Source of the DNA: an uncultured bacterium
Lineage (GTDB): Bacteria > Actinomycetota > Coriobacteriia > Coriobacteriales > Coriobacteriaceae
DNA length: 7,964 nt
Assembly: GCA_905215765.1 (NCBI GenBank)
Contig: CAJMRP010000088.1
Span: 1-7,964 of the forward strand
Direction: 5' to 3'
In this document: piece by piece, positions 1 to 5,617 of the stretch
How positions within the stretch are numbered: the stretch's first letter is position 1
How the letters are laid out: each line of letters begins with the position of its first letter
Translations under genes and position numbers: made by a program
The notes under the pieces: generated by a model
Database searches by the model: none
What the model was told of the DNA's origin: nothing
The model's input: the letters and a program-made list of their open reading frames with translations, nothing else

Positions 1-816
1 GGCCACGCGGCGGGCAGCGAGCGCCAGGCCGCGAGCACCATCCGAGATAAACGTCGGCATCGAAGCCTTCTCGCGCAGGGCATCGAGCGTCGCGTCGCCC
101 AGCTCCGCCAGCCACGCGTTAACGGCACGGCTGCGGATATGCGTCTGTGCCACCGAGTCGATCGCCGAATCGGGAATACGTTCGAGCATGGAGTCGGACG
201 CATCGGCGAGCGACTCGTTGATGCGGTCGGCAAGGTCGGCCCGGACGCGCTCCAGCTGATCGGACAGACGCCGCCAGCTCGCCAACGAGCATGCCGCGTC
301 GACCATCATCGCGACCGCGACGATAAAAGCGGACAGCCGCACAATCAGCACCGGCAGATGGCCAAGCAGCCCCAACAATGCCGGCTCCACTAAACGGCAA
401 ATGCACAACGCACCCAAGCCAAACGCGCATGCCCAGTACAGACAGATGCGTCCGTGCAGGTTAAACGGCAGGTGCGAATAGTCCCAAAAGCGAGCCCCCG
501 TTGTTTTTTCCAGCAGCACGCCTACGCTGTACTCAATCACGCTGCATACGAGCGCTGCAGCGACAAACTGGCTCGAGGCATCCGGAATCCCACGCAACAG
601 CAGCCAGCAGGCAATGCCGCCCGCGCCATAGATGGGGCAGCACGGCCCAAGCAAAAAGCCACTGTTGGCAAATCGTCCGTGATTGAGCATGGCGCATACT
701 GTCGACTCCCATGCCCAACCGCAAAACCCGTAAAAGGCAAACGAGAGCACCAGTGCCGAGAGTGGGCAGGCGGCAAGCGTCGCGCCGCCAAACGCCATAT
801 CAATCGCGGTCCCCAC
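1..816 (-). CDS. Putative ABC transporter permease (CmpB-like, PF06541), partial at 3' end
   Basis: This is an integral membrane protein of unknown substrate. The minus frame is open from GTG at 816 to the window edge, giving 272 residues with the C-terminus missing. Family hallmarks are visible: GWAWES near residues 33-38, then NHGRFANSGFLLGPCCPIYG around 45-64, LEKTTGARFWDYS around 101-114 and NLHGRICLYW around 119-128. Hydrophobic segments lie near 12-32, 53-72, 82-102, 123-145 and 152-173. After residue 173 the chain becomes charged and helical, probably a cytoplasmic tail. GTG at 816 is chosen because it lies 3 nt after the HD gene's stop and follows an AGGAGAGGG stretch; ATG at 798 is the alternative but has no comparable ribosome site. 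The membrane part is rich in cysteine. Despite the family name, no ATPase or binding protein sits beside it, so a transport role is unproven. Identification of the family is strong, function is not. Confidence 0.85.
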   Translation of the reverse strand, partial: MGTAIDMAFGGATLAACPLSALVLSFAFYGFCGWAWESTVCAMLNHGRFANSGFLLGPCCPIYGAGGIACWLLLRGIPDASSQFVAAALVCSVIEYSVGVLLEKTTGARFWDYSHLPFNLHGRICLYWACAFGLGALCICRLVEPALLGLLGHLPVLIVRLSAFIVAVAMMVDAACSLASWRRLSDQLERVRADLADRINESLADASDSMLERIPDSAIDSVAQTHIRSRAVNAWLAELGDATLDALREKASMPTFISDGARGLALAARRVA

Positions 817-819
817 CGT

Positions 820-1356
820 CTACCCTCTCCTCTTTTCGCTCGATTCGCCACTCACGTCATCGTCCGCCTCGTCCTTGCGCCGCAGACGACCGGCGACCGT
901 CTCGCGCAGAGCGCACCATTTATCTGCCAGGCATACAATCCAAGCCTCACGACACGTCGGCGGCACTGGCACCAGCGGAAACATATGCCGCACGATAATA
1001 TTCCGTTCGCGCGGCGTCAGCTCAAAATCTTCCTCCGCACGTGCCAGGGCAAAAAACGGGTGGCGAAAGCCATGCAGCCGATGGCTTGGGTCGGGATCGT
1101 GCCAGTCATAGAGAAAGTAATCGTGCAGCAGGGCCCCGCGCAACAACGAAGCACGGTCGACCGAAATGCCGGCACGGCCCAAGCGCTCGGCAAAGGACAG
1201 GCTCGCCCGCGCTACCGAAGTCACATGTGCATAGACCGTCACGTCGCCATGCTGGATAAACTCGTGCGTCAGGTCCAAGCGGCCCGCCTGGGCCAGCTGG
1301 CGGGCGGCATAGTCGACCTCGTGCGCGATTTTTTCGGCACGAACGGCATCGGACAT
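820..1356 (-). CDS. HD-domain phosphohydrolase-like protein
   Basis: This 178-residue soluble protein has the HD superfamily pattern of metal-binding residues: His44 in TVYAHVTSVAR, the His78-Asp79 pair in GALLHDYFLYDWHD, further histidines at 95, 99 and 124 (RHMFPLVPVPP), and Asp145 in IVCLADKWCAL. HD proteins typically hydrolyse phosphate esters of nucleotides or similar compounds; the substrate here cannot be read from sequence. The C-terminal 20 residues are charged and probably disordered. The start at 1356 is chosen because GGAAGGAGG lies just upstream; an in-frame ATG at 1428 would add 24 residues but lacks a ribosome site. The gene stops 3 nt before the CmpB-like membrane gene begins, so the two are almost certainly co-transcribed and perhaps translationally coupled. 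A functional pairing of hydrolase and membrane protein is an inference from this arrangement. Confidence 0.87.
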   Translation of the reverse strand: MSDAVRAEKIAHEVDYAARQLAQAGRLDLTHEFIQHGDVTVYAHVTSVARASLSFAERLGRAGISVDRASLLRGALLHDYFLYDWHDPDPSHRLHGFRHPFFALARAEEDFELTPRERNIIVRHMFPLVPVPPTCREAWIVCLADKWCALRETVAGRLRRKDEADDDVSGESSEKRRG

Positions 1357-1545
1357 GCTGCCTCCTTCCAGCGACTCACGGCGACAAGCCACGGCCTGTG
1401 CACAATCGATAAAAACATCATGGAACATATCAGTATGGCATCGGACAAAACGTTTTGCCCCACCAGTTGGCGAATTACCGCGCCGCCGTCACATATCAAA
1501 CGCCAAAATGTGCGAGACTGTCTTGTGCAATTGTGTCGGCCGAGG

Positions 1546-1559
1546 GAGCGCCGGCGCTC
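1546..1559. promoter_or_regulatory. 14-bp perfect palindrome in the dxs-like leader
   Basis: GAGCGCCGGCGCTC reads identically on both strands and sits 25 nt before the ATG at 1585. A second, 8-bp palindrome (TCGGCCGA) lies immediately upstream at 1536-1543. The 228-bp divergent region 1357-1584 otherwise shows no promoter I would defend on either strand. The palindrome could be an operator or a small leader hairpin, but GC-rich palindromes also arise by chance in DNA of this composition. Confidence 0.3.
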
Positions 1560-1584
1560 GATTCGCATGGAGTAACCCACAACG

Positions 1585-3366
1585 ATGCTGCTTACGCAAA
1601 CGACAACGCCCGAGGACGTCAAGGCTCTTAATCGTGCCGAGCTCCCGCAGCTCTGCGACGAGATTCGCCACGCCATCCTCGAAAGCTCCGCCGCCGTCGG
1701 CGGGCACGTTGCCCCCAACCTGGGCGTCGTTGAGCTTACGGTCGCGCTCCATCGCGTGTTTAACTCCCCTATCGACAAGATTCTCTTTGACGTTTCGCAC
1801 CAGACCTACGCCCACAAGGCGCTGACTGGGCGCGCGTACACTTATATCGATCCGAAGCGCTTTGGCGAGGCCTCTGGCTTTGCCAATCCCGACGAGTCCG
1901 AGCACGACCTGTTCGCCATGGGCCATACCTCCACGTCGGTGAGCCTGGGCTGCGGCCTGGCGCACGCTCGTGACCTGGCGGGCGATACGTACAACGTCAT
2001 CACCGTTATTGGCGACGGCTCGCTTTCGGGAGGCTTGGCGTTTGAGGGCTTTAACAATGCCGCCGAACTCGATAGCAACCTGATCATCATCGTCAACGAT
2101 AACGACCAGTCCATTGCCGAGAACCATGGCGGCCTGTATCGCAATCTGGCCGAGCTGCGAGCCAGCAACGGTACCTGTGAGCGCAACGTTTTCCGCGCGA
2201 TGGGGCTCGACTACCGCTATCTGGACGCCGGTAACGACGTGTTGGCCCTCGTCGACGCGTTGCAGGAACTGCGCAATATCGATCATCCCATCGTGCTGCA
2301 CGTCTCCACCGCCAAGGGCAAGGGCTTTGAGCCAGCCCAGAACGACCCCGAACGCTGGCATCACGTGGGTCCGTTTGACATGGCAACTGGACGCAAGCTC
2401 TGCCCGGGCCATCCGAGCGAGCCTGCGCCGCGCACCTATGCCGACATTACGGGCGAGGCGCTCAGCGCCGCCATCGAGCGCGATTCGCAGGTCGTGGGCA
2501 TCACGGCCGCCACGCCCTACATCATGGGCTTTACACCCGAGCTTCGCGCTGCCGCCGGCAAACAGTTCGTCGATGTGGGCATTGCCGAGGAGCACGCCGT
2601 GACCTTTGCCACCGCGCTTGCGCGCTCGGGCGCCAAGCCAGTCTTTGGTGTGTACGGCACGTTTTTGCAGCGCGCTTACGACGAGCTGTGGCACGACCTG
2701 TGCCTCAACGACGCCCCGGCAACCATTTTGGTGTTTGGTGCGTCAATCTTTGGCACCACGTCCGAGACGCACCTCTCGTTCTTTGATATTTCCATGTTGG
2801 GCGGTCTTCCCAACATGCACTACTTGGCGCCGGCCTGCATGGAGGAATATCTGTCCATGCTGAGCTGGTCGCTCGACCACCGCGAGCATCCCGTGGCAAT
2901 CCGCGTACCGGGCATCGGCCTGGTAAGCCGCCCCGACCTTGCGCCCGCCGAAGACACCGACTACAGCGCCGTTCGCTACAACGTGGTGCGTCAGGGCCGC
3001 GACGTTGCCGTGCTCGCGCTTGGCGATTTCTTTGAGCTGGGTGAGCGCGTGGCAAACCGTCTGACTGCCGAGTACGGCATCGAGGCCACGCTCGTCAACC
3101 CGCGCTTTGCAACCGAGCTCGACCGCGAGTTCCTCGACAGTCTTGCCGCCGAGCATCGCGTCGTCGTCACCCTCGAGGACGGCATCTTGGACGGCGGCTG
3201 GGGCGAGCGCGTGGCATGCTATCTGGCATGCACGCCGTTGCGCACGCGCACCTTCGGCATCGCCAAGGGCTTCCCCGACCGCTACGACCCCAACGAGCTG
3301 CTCGCTCAGAACGGCATGACGGTCGAGAACATGGCCGCCGAAGCCGTAAGACTACTCAACGAGTAA
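1585..3366 (+). CDS. dxs: 1-deoxy-D-xylulose-5-phosphate synthase-like, thiamine-diphosphate-dependent enzyme (divergent)
   Basis: The 593-residue protein follows the DXS domain order. DXS condenses pyruvate and glyceraldehyde 3-phosphate at the head of the MEP isoprenoid pathway. The thiamine-diphosphate site is intact: His41 in VGGHVAPNLG, GDG at 143-145 paired with NDN at 171-173, and Glu335 in GIAEEHAVTFA. Tyr357 (VYGTFLQRAYD), His396 and Arg440 also match E. coli Tyr392, His431 and Arg478. However, the canonical DRAG-VG-DG-TH block is GASIFGTTSETH (385-396), so the positions of E. coli Arg420 and Asp427 are Gly385 and Thr392. The linker after NDN is about 30 residues shorter than in E. 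coli, and the usual GPxDGHD is DAGNDV (214-219). It may be a DXS paralogue with altered acceptor use. ATG at 1585 is the first in-frame start after a stop at 1573; the GGAG at 1569-1572 is rather far upstream (12 nt). The gene stands alone and has its own terminator. Confidence 0.85.
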   Translation: MLLTQTTTPEDVKALNRAELPQLCDEIRHAILESSAAVGGHVAPNLGVVELTVALHRVFNSPIDKILFDVSHQTYAHKALTGRAYTYIDPKRFGEASGFANPDESEHDLFAMGHTSTSVSLGCGLAHARDLAGDTYNVITVIGDGSLSGGLAFEGFNNAAELDSNLIIIVNDNDQSIAENHGGLYRNLAELRASNGTCERNVFRAMGLDYRYLDAGNDVLALVDALQELRNIDHPIVLHVSTAKGKGFEPAQNDPERWHHVGPFDMATGRKLCPGHPSEPAPRTYADITGEALSAAIERDSQVVGITAATPYIMGFTPELRAAAGKQFVDVGIAEEHAVTFATALARSGAKPVFGVYGTFLQRAYDELWHDLCLNDAPATILVFGASIFGTTSETHLSFFDISMLGGLPNMHYLAPACMEEYLSMLSWSLDHREHPVAIRVPGIGLVSRPDLAPAEDTDYSAVRYNVVRQGRDVAVLALGDFFELGERVANRLTAEYGIEATLVNPRFATELDREFLDSLAAEHRVVVTLEDGILDGGWGERVACYLACTPLRTRTFGIAKGFPDRYDPNELLAQNGMTVENMAAEAVRLLNE

Positions 3367-3367
3367 G

Positions 3368-3410
3368 AAAACCTCCGCAAGGAAAGCACCCCTGCGGAGG
3401 TTTTTATTTT
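3368..3410 (+). terminator. Rho-independent terminator of the dxs-like gene
   Basis: Starting just after the TAA, AAAACCTCCGCA (3368-3379) pairs perfectly with TGCGGAGGTTTT (3393-3404) across a 13-nt loop, followed by a T-rich run to 3410. The A-tract on the left arm means it could also work weakly in the other direction. Confidence 0.93.
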
Positions 3411-3422
3411 CGCGACGCGATT

Positions 3423-3640
3423 ATCTCAATCTGTAACATCTAGGGTCCGAATTTCCGTCTAACTGTTACAGATCTGGATAAGACGTCCTAGTCCCAGACC
3501 TTTGTCTCAATCTATAACAGATAGAGACCTTTTGGCCGTCCAGATGTTACAGATTGAGACATTCGAATTCCCCTGAAGAGAAAATCTCGATCTGTAACAG
3601 TCGCTCGGCAAAAACGGCTGCAGATGTTACAGATCGAGAC
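3423..3640. repeat. Array of six 16-nt motifs in alternating orientation (three inverted-repeat units)
   Basis: The consensus is GTCTCAATCTGTAACA. Forward copies lie at 3423-3438, 3504-3519 and 3584-3599; reverse copies at 3464-3479, 3545-3560 and 3625-3640. Each forward/reverse pair encloses exactly 25 nt (3439-3463, 3520-3544, 3600-3624), and consecutive pairs are separated by 23-24 nt, so copies start every 39-41 nt. Arms pair over 10 perfect bp (plus partial extension) in unit 1, 15 of 16 in unit 2 and 15 perfect in unit 3. The 20-nt stretches 3541-3560 and 3621-3640 differ at one base and lie exactly 80 nt apart. The spacers are unrelated or only weakly related to one another. The array lies between a terminator and the transporter promoter and holds no credible ORF. 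It could be a REP/BIME-like dispersed element, a set of regulator sites, or three RNA hairpins; the sequence alone does not decide. Confidence 0.9.
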
Positions 3641-3750
3641 AAAGCAACAAGGCATGCCGCCGCATCGGCCAAAACCACCACGAAGGTGCCTGTCCCTTTT
3701 TAGTAGCTAGAATAATCCATAAGGTAAGTATGTTTCTGAGTTATTTCGTG
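3641..3750. other. Gene-free spacer between the repeat array and the transporter promoter
   Basis: No gene is seen here. It contains an 8-bp palindrome (GGCATGCC, 3651-3658) and the stretch CCACCACGAAGGTG (3676-3689), whose CACC and GGTG ends can form a short hairpin, running into GGTGCCTGTCCC and a T-run (3686-3701). This motif resembles short dispersed repeats I recall from other bacterial genomes, an impression I cannot verify. A weak terminator-like role is also possible. Confidence 0.35.
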
Positions 3751-3780
3751 TTGACCCATTTGAGCGCGATAGGGTATAAC
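3751..3780 (+). promoter_or_regulatory. Vegetative (sigma-70/HrdB-type) promoter of the glu transporter operon
   Basis: A -35 box TTGACC (3751-3756) and a -10 box TATAAC (3775-3780) are separated by 18 bp, five of six consensus bases matching in each. Transcription would begin near 3787, leaving an untranslated leader of roughly 37 nt that contains the AGAAAGGTG ribosome site (3808-3816) ahead of the ATG at 3824. It is the best promoter match I found in the window. Confidence 0.82.
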
Positions 3781-3823
3781 TCTACTCAACCGCTAGGGAT
3801 TTTATTGAGAAAGGTGTTCTACC

Positions 3824-4819
3824 ATGAGCAAGAACCTCTCCCAGCAGGTCGTTCTCGACCGCCGCGGCTTCGTTGCCGCCACCTTCGCAACCGTCGCCGG
3901 CCTTGGTCTTGCCGGCTGCTCCGACACCAGCGCCGAGGCCGACAAGGGTTCCGCCGCCGGCTCCTCCAAGAGCTCCAATGATACCGAGGCTTCCACCACG
4001 CTCGACGCTAAGGCATTCGACAAGCTCGTCGACAACGGTCCCAAGGCCGATGACGACGCCATCGCCGCCAGCGCCTGGGCCACGGCCGTCAAGGACGCCG
4101 GCGTCTTTAAGATCGGTGGCGTTCAGACCTCCACGCTCTTCTCCCTCCTCAACGAGAAAGACGGTCAGACCCGCGGCTTCGATGCCGGTATCGCACAGCT
4201 CCTGTCCAACTACATTCTGGGCGAGAACAAGGTCGAGATCACCCAGGTGACCTCGGACACGCGCGAGTCTGTCCTGCAGAACGGCCAGGTCGACGCCGTC
4301 TTTGCCACCTACACCATCACTGACGAGCGCAAGAAGCTCGTCTCCTTCGCCGGCCCCTACTACTACACGCAGCAGGCCATCCTGGTGCTCGCCGATAACG
4401 ACGACATCAAGAGCGTCGACGACCTGGCCGACAAGAACGTCGCCGTCCAGTCCGGCTCCAACGGCCCCGCCATCCTGGAGGAGTTCGTTCCCAAGGCCAG
4501 CCAGCAGGAGTTCAAGACCGACGAGGAGGCCCGCCAGGCACTCCAGCAGGGTCGCGTTGATGCCTACGTCATCGATAACAACATGCAGCAGAGCGCCCTG
4601 GTCCGCGAGCCCGGCAAGTACAAGATCGCCGGCAAGCCCTTCGGCAGCAAGGAGCCCTACGGCATCGGCCTGCCGCTCGATTCCGACGGCGTCGCCTTTG
4701 TCAACGACTTCCTTAAGAAGATCGAGGAAGACGGCACCTGGACTGAGCTGTGGCAGATCTGCATCGGTGACCGTACGGGCGACACCAATGTTCCCGAGCT
4801 GCCCGAGATCGGCGCCTAG
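3824..4819 (+). CDS. gluB: Glutamate-type ABC transporter substrate-binding lipoprotein (family 3)
   Basis: This 331-residue extracytoplasmic receptor captures an amino acid, probably glutamate, for the permeases encoded downstream. Its N-terminus combines a twin-arginine motif (DRRGFVA, Arg13-Arg14), a hydrophobic stretch and a lipobox LAGC with Cys32, indicating a folded lipoprotein exported by Tat and anchored in the membrane. A Ser/Asp/Ala-rich linker follows to about residue 60. The solute-binding family 3 fold occupies about 90-315, with the typical GFDAGIAQLL at 118-127 and ATYTITDERKKLVSFAGPYY at 161-180, as in corynebacterial GluB. The start is supported by AGAAAGGTG 7 nt upstream and by the signal peptide beginning directly. 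It is the first gene of the operon and lies 138 nt before gluC with a hairpin between. Glutamate as substrate is inferred from the GluC/GluD similarity; glutamine or aspartate remain possible. Confidence 0.92.
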   Translation: MSKNLSQQVVLDRRGFVAATFATVAGLGLAGCSDTSAEADKGSAAGSSKSSNDTEASTTLDAKAFDKLVDNGPKADDDAIAASAWATAVKDAGVFKIGGVQTSTLFSLLNEKDGQTRGFDAGIAQLLSNYILGENKVEITQVTSDTRESVLQNGQVDAVFATYTITDERKKLVSFAGPYYYTQQAILVLADNDDIKSVDDLADKNVAVQSGSNGPAILEEFVPKASQQEFKTDEEARQALQQGRVDAYVIDNNMQQSALVREPGKYKIAGKPFGSKEPYGIGLPLDSDGVAFVNDFLKKIEEDGTWTELWQICIGDRTGDTNVPELPEIGA

Positions 4820-4907
4820 GCAGCGAGCCTGGTAACGGCCGCAACGAAACCATACGGAAACGCATGATGCGCTTTATTGCGGTAAACTGTTTCCTCACTG
4901 AGTTGTC

Positions 4908-4940
4908 GGGGCTTCCGTACACACGGGAGCCCCTTTCCTT
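4908..4940 (+). terminator. Intercistronic attenuator/partial terminator between gluB and gluC
   Basis: GGGGCTTCCGT (4908-4918) pairs with ACGGGAGCCCC (4923-4933) as an 11-bp stem with one G-U pair and a 4-nt ACAC loop, followed by TTTCCTT. The broken U-run suggests incomplete termination, letting some transcripts continue into gluC, or a 3' end that protects the gluB message. Upstream, GGAAAC (4856-4861) and GTTTCC (4889-4894) could frame a second, less certain fold around CGCATGATGCG. Confidence 0.68.
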
Positions 4941-4957
4941 ACCGGCGGGAGGTCCGC

Positions 4958-5617
4958 ATGAGTCTCTCCGAGCTCTGGTCGCTTTATGGCCAGAACTATA
5001 TCGACGCGCTGCTAGCAACCTGGGGCATGACGCTTGAGTCGTTTGTCATCGCCATGGTGCTGGCCGTCGCCGTCACCGTGATGCGCGTGTCGCCGCTCAA
5101 GCCGCTGCGCGTCTTTGGCGACCTGTATGTTCAGGTCTTCCGTAACATCCCCGGCATCGCACTGCTCATTATCGTCGTCTATGCGCTGCCGCCGCTCAAG
5201 GTCGTTCTGCCCTACCGTACCTGCGTTATCGTCGCCACGGTCCTTTTGGGCTCGGCCTTTGGCTCCGAGAACTTTATGAGCGGCATCAACACCGTTGGCG
5301 TCGGTCAGGTGGAAGCCGCCCGCTCGCTCGGCATGAGCTTCAGCCGCATCCTCGCCAAGATCGTGATTCCGCAGGCGCTGCGCTCGAGTGTGCTGCCCAT
5401 GACCAACCTCTTTATCGCCGTCATGCTCACCACCGCACTCGGCAGCCAGGTGCCGCTTAAGCCGCAAGAGCTCACCGGCGTGGTGAGCTATATCAACACG
5501 CGCTCGCTCGGCGGCGTCGCCGCGTTCTTTATCTCGGCGCTCGGCTACCTGGGCACGGCCTTTGTGGTGAGCCACATTGGCAACTACATCGATAAGAAGG
5601 TGAGGATCCTCCGATGA
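4958..5617 (+). CDS. gluC: Glutamate-type ABC transporter permease, GluC-like
   Basis: This 219-residue inner-membrane subunit forms half of the translocation channel. It has about five hydrophobic segments (near 23-43, 66-84, 88-104, 147-162 and 186-206). The EAA loop that docks on the ATPase is clear: VEAARSLGMSFSRILAKIVIPQALR at about 118-142, with Glu119, Gly125 and Pro138. The early MRVSPLKPLR stretch (42-51) followed by FRNIPG closely resembles actinobacterial GluC. The ATG at 4958 is preceded by GGGAGG with a 5-nt spacer. Its last 4 nt overlap the gluD start (ATGA), pointing to coupled translation and equal amounts of the two permeases. The family is certain; the exact substrate is inferred. 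Confidence 0.93.
   Translation: MSLSELWSLYGQNYIDALLATWGMTLESFVIAMVLAVAVTVMRVSPLKPLRVFGDLYVQVFRNIPGIALLIIVVYALPPLKVVLPYRTCVIVATVLLGSAFGSENFMSGINTVGVGQVEAARSLGMSFSRILAKIVIPQALRSSVLPMTNLFIAVMLTTALGSQVPLKPQELTGVVSYINTRSLGGVAAFFISALGYLGTAFVVSHIGNYIDKKVRILR

Noticed and set aside
454..1575. 373-residue plus-strand open frame
   Set aside because: It lies antisense to the membrane and HD genes, its translation is basic and lacks any recognisable domain, and it has no ribosome site; it is a by-product of GC-rich codons on the opposite strand.
1357..1584. Promoters for the divergent HD and dxs-like genes
   Set aside because: Candidates such as TTGGCG at 1467 with CATATC at 1492 have poor spacing (19 bp) and weak matches, and none on the minus strand is better; not reported as features.
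1489..2694. 401-residue minus-strand open frame
   Set aside because: It is antisense to the dxs-like gene, whose own frame has clear thiamine-diphosphate motifs; this frame shows no coherent domain.
3423..3640. CRISPR array
   Set aside because: The repeats are only about 16 nt, alternate in orientation, vary in sequence, and no cas genes are present; spacers of 23-25 nt are shorter than usual CRISPR spacers.
3730..3981. 83-residue plus-strand open frame starting inside the promoter region
   Set aside because: It runs through the mapped -35/-10 boxes and into the gluB coding region in another frame, and its C-terminal part is Arg-rich shadow sequence.
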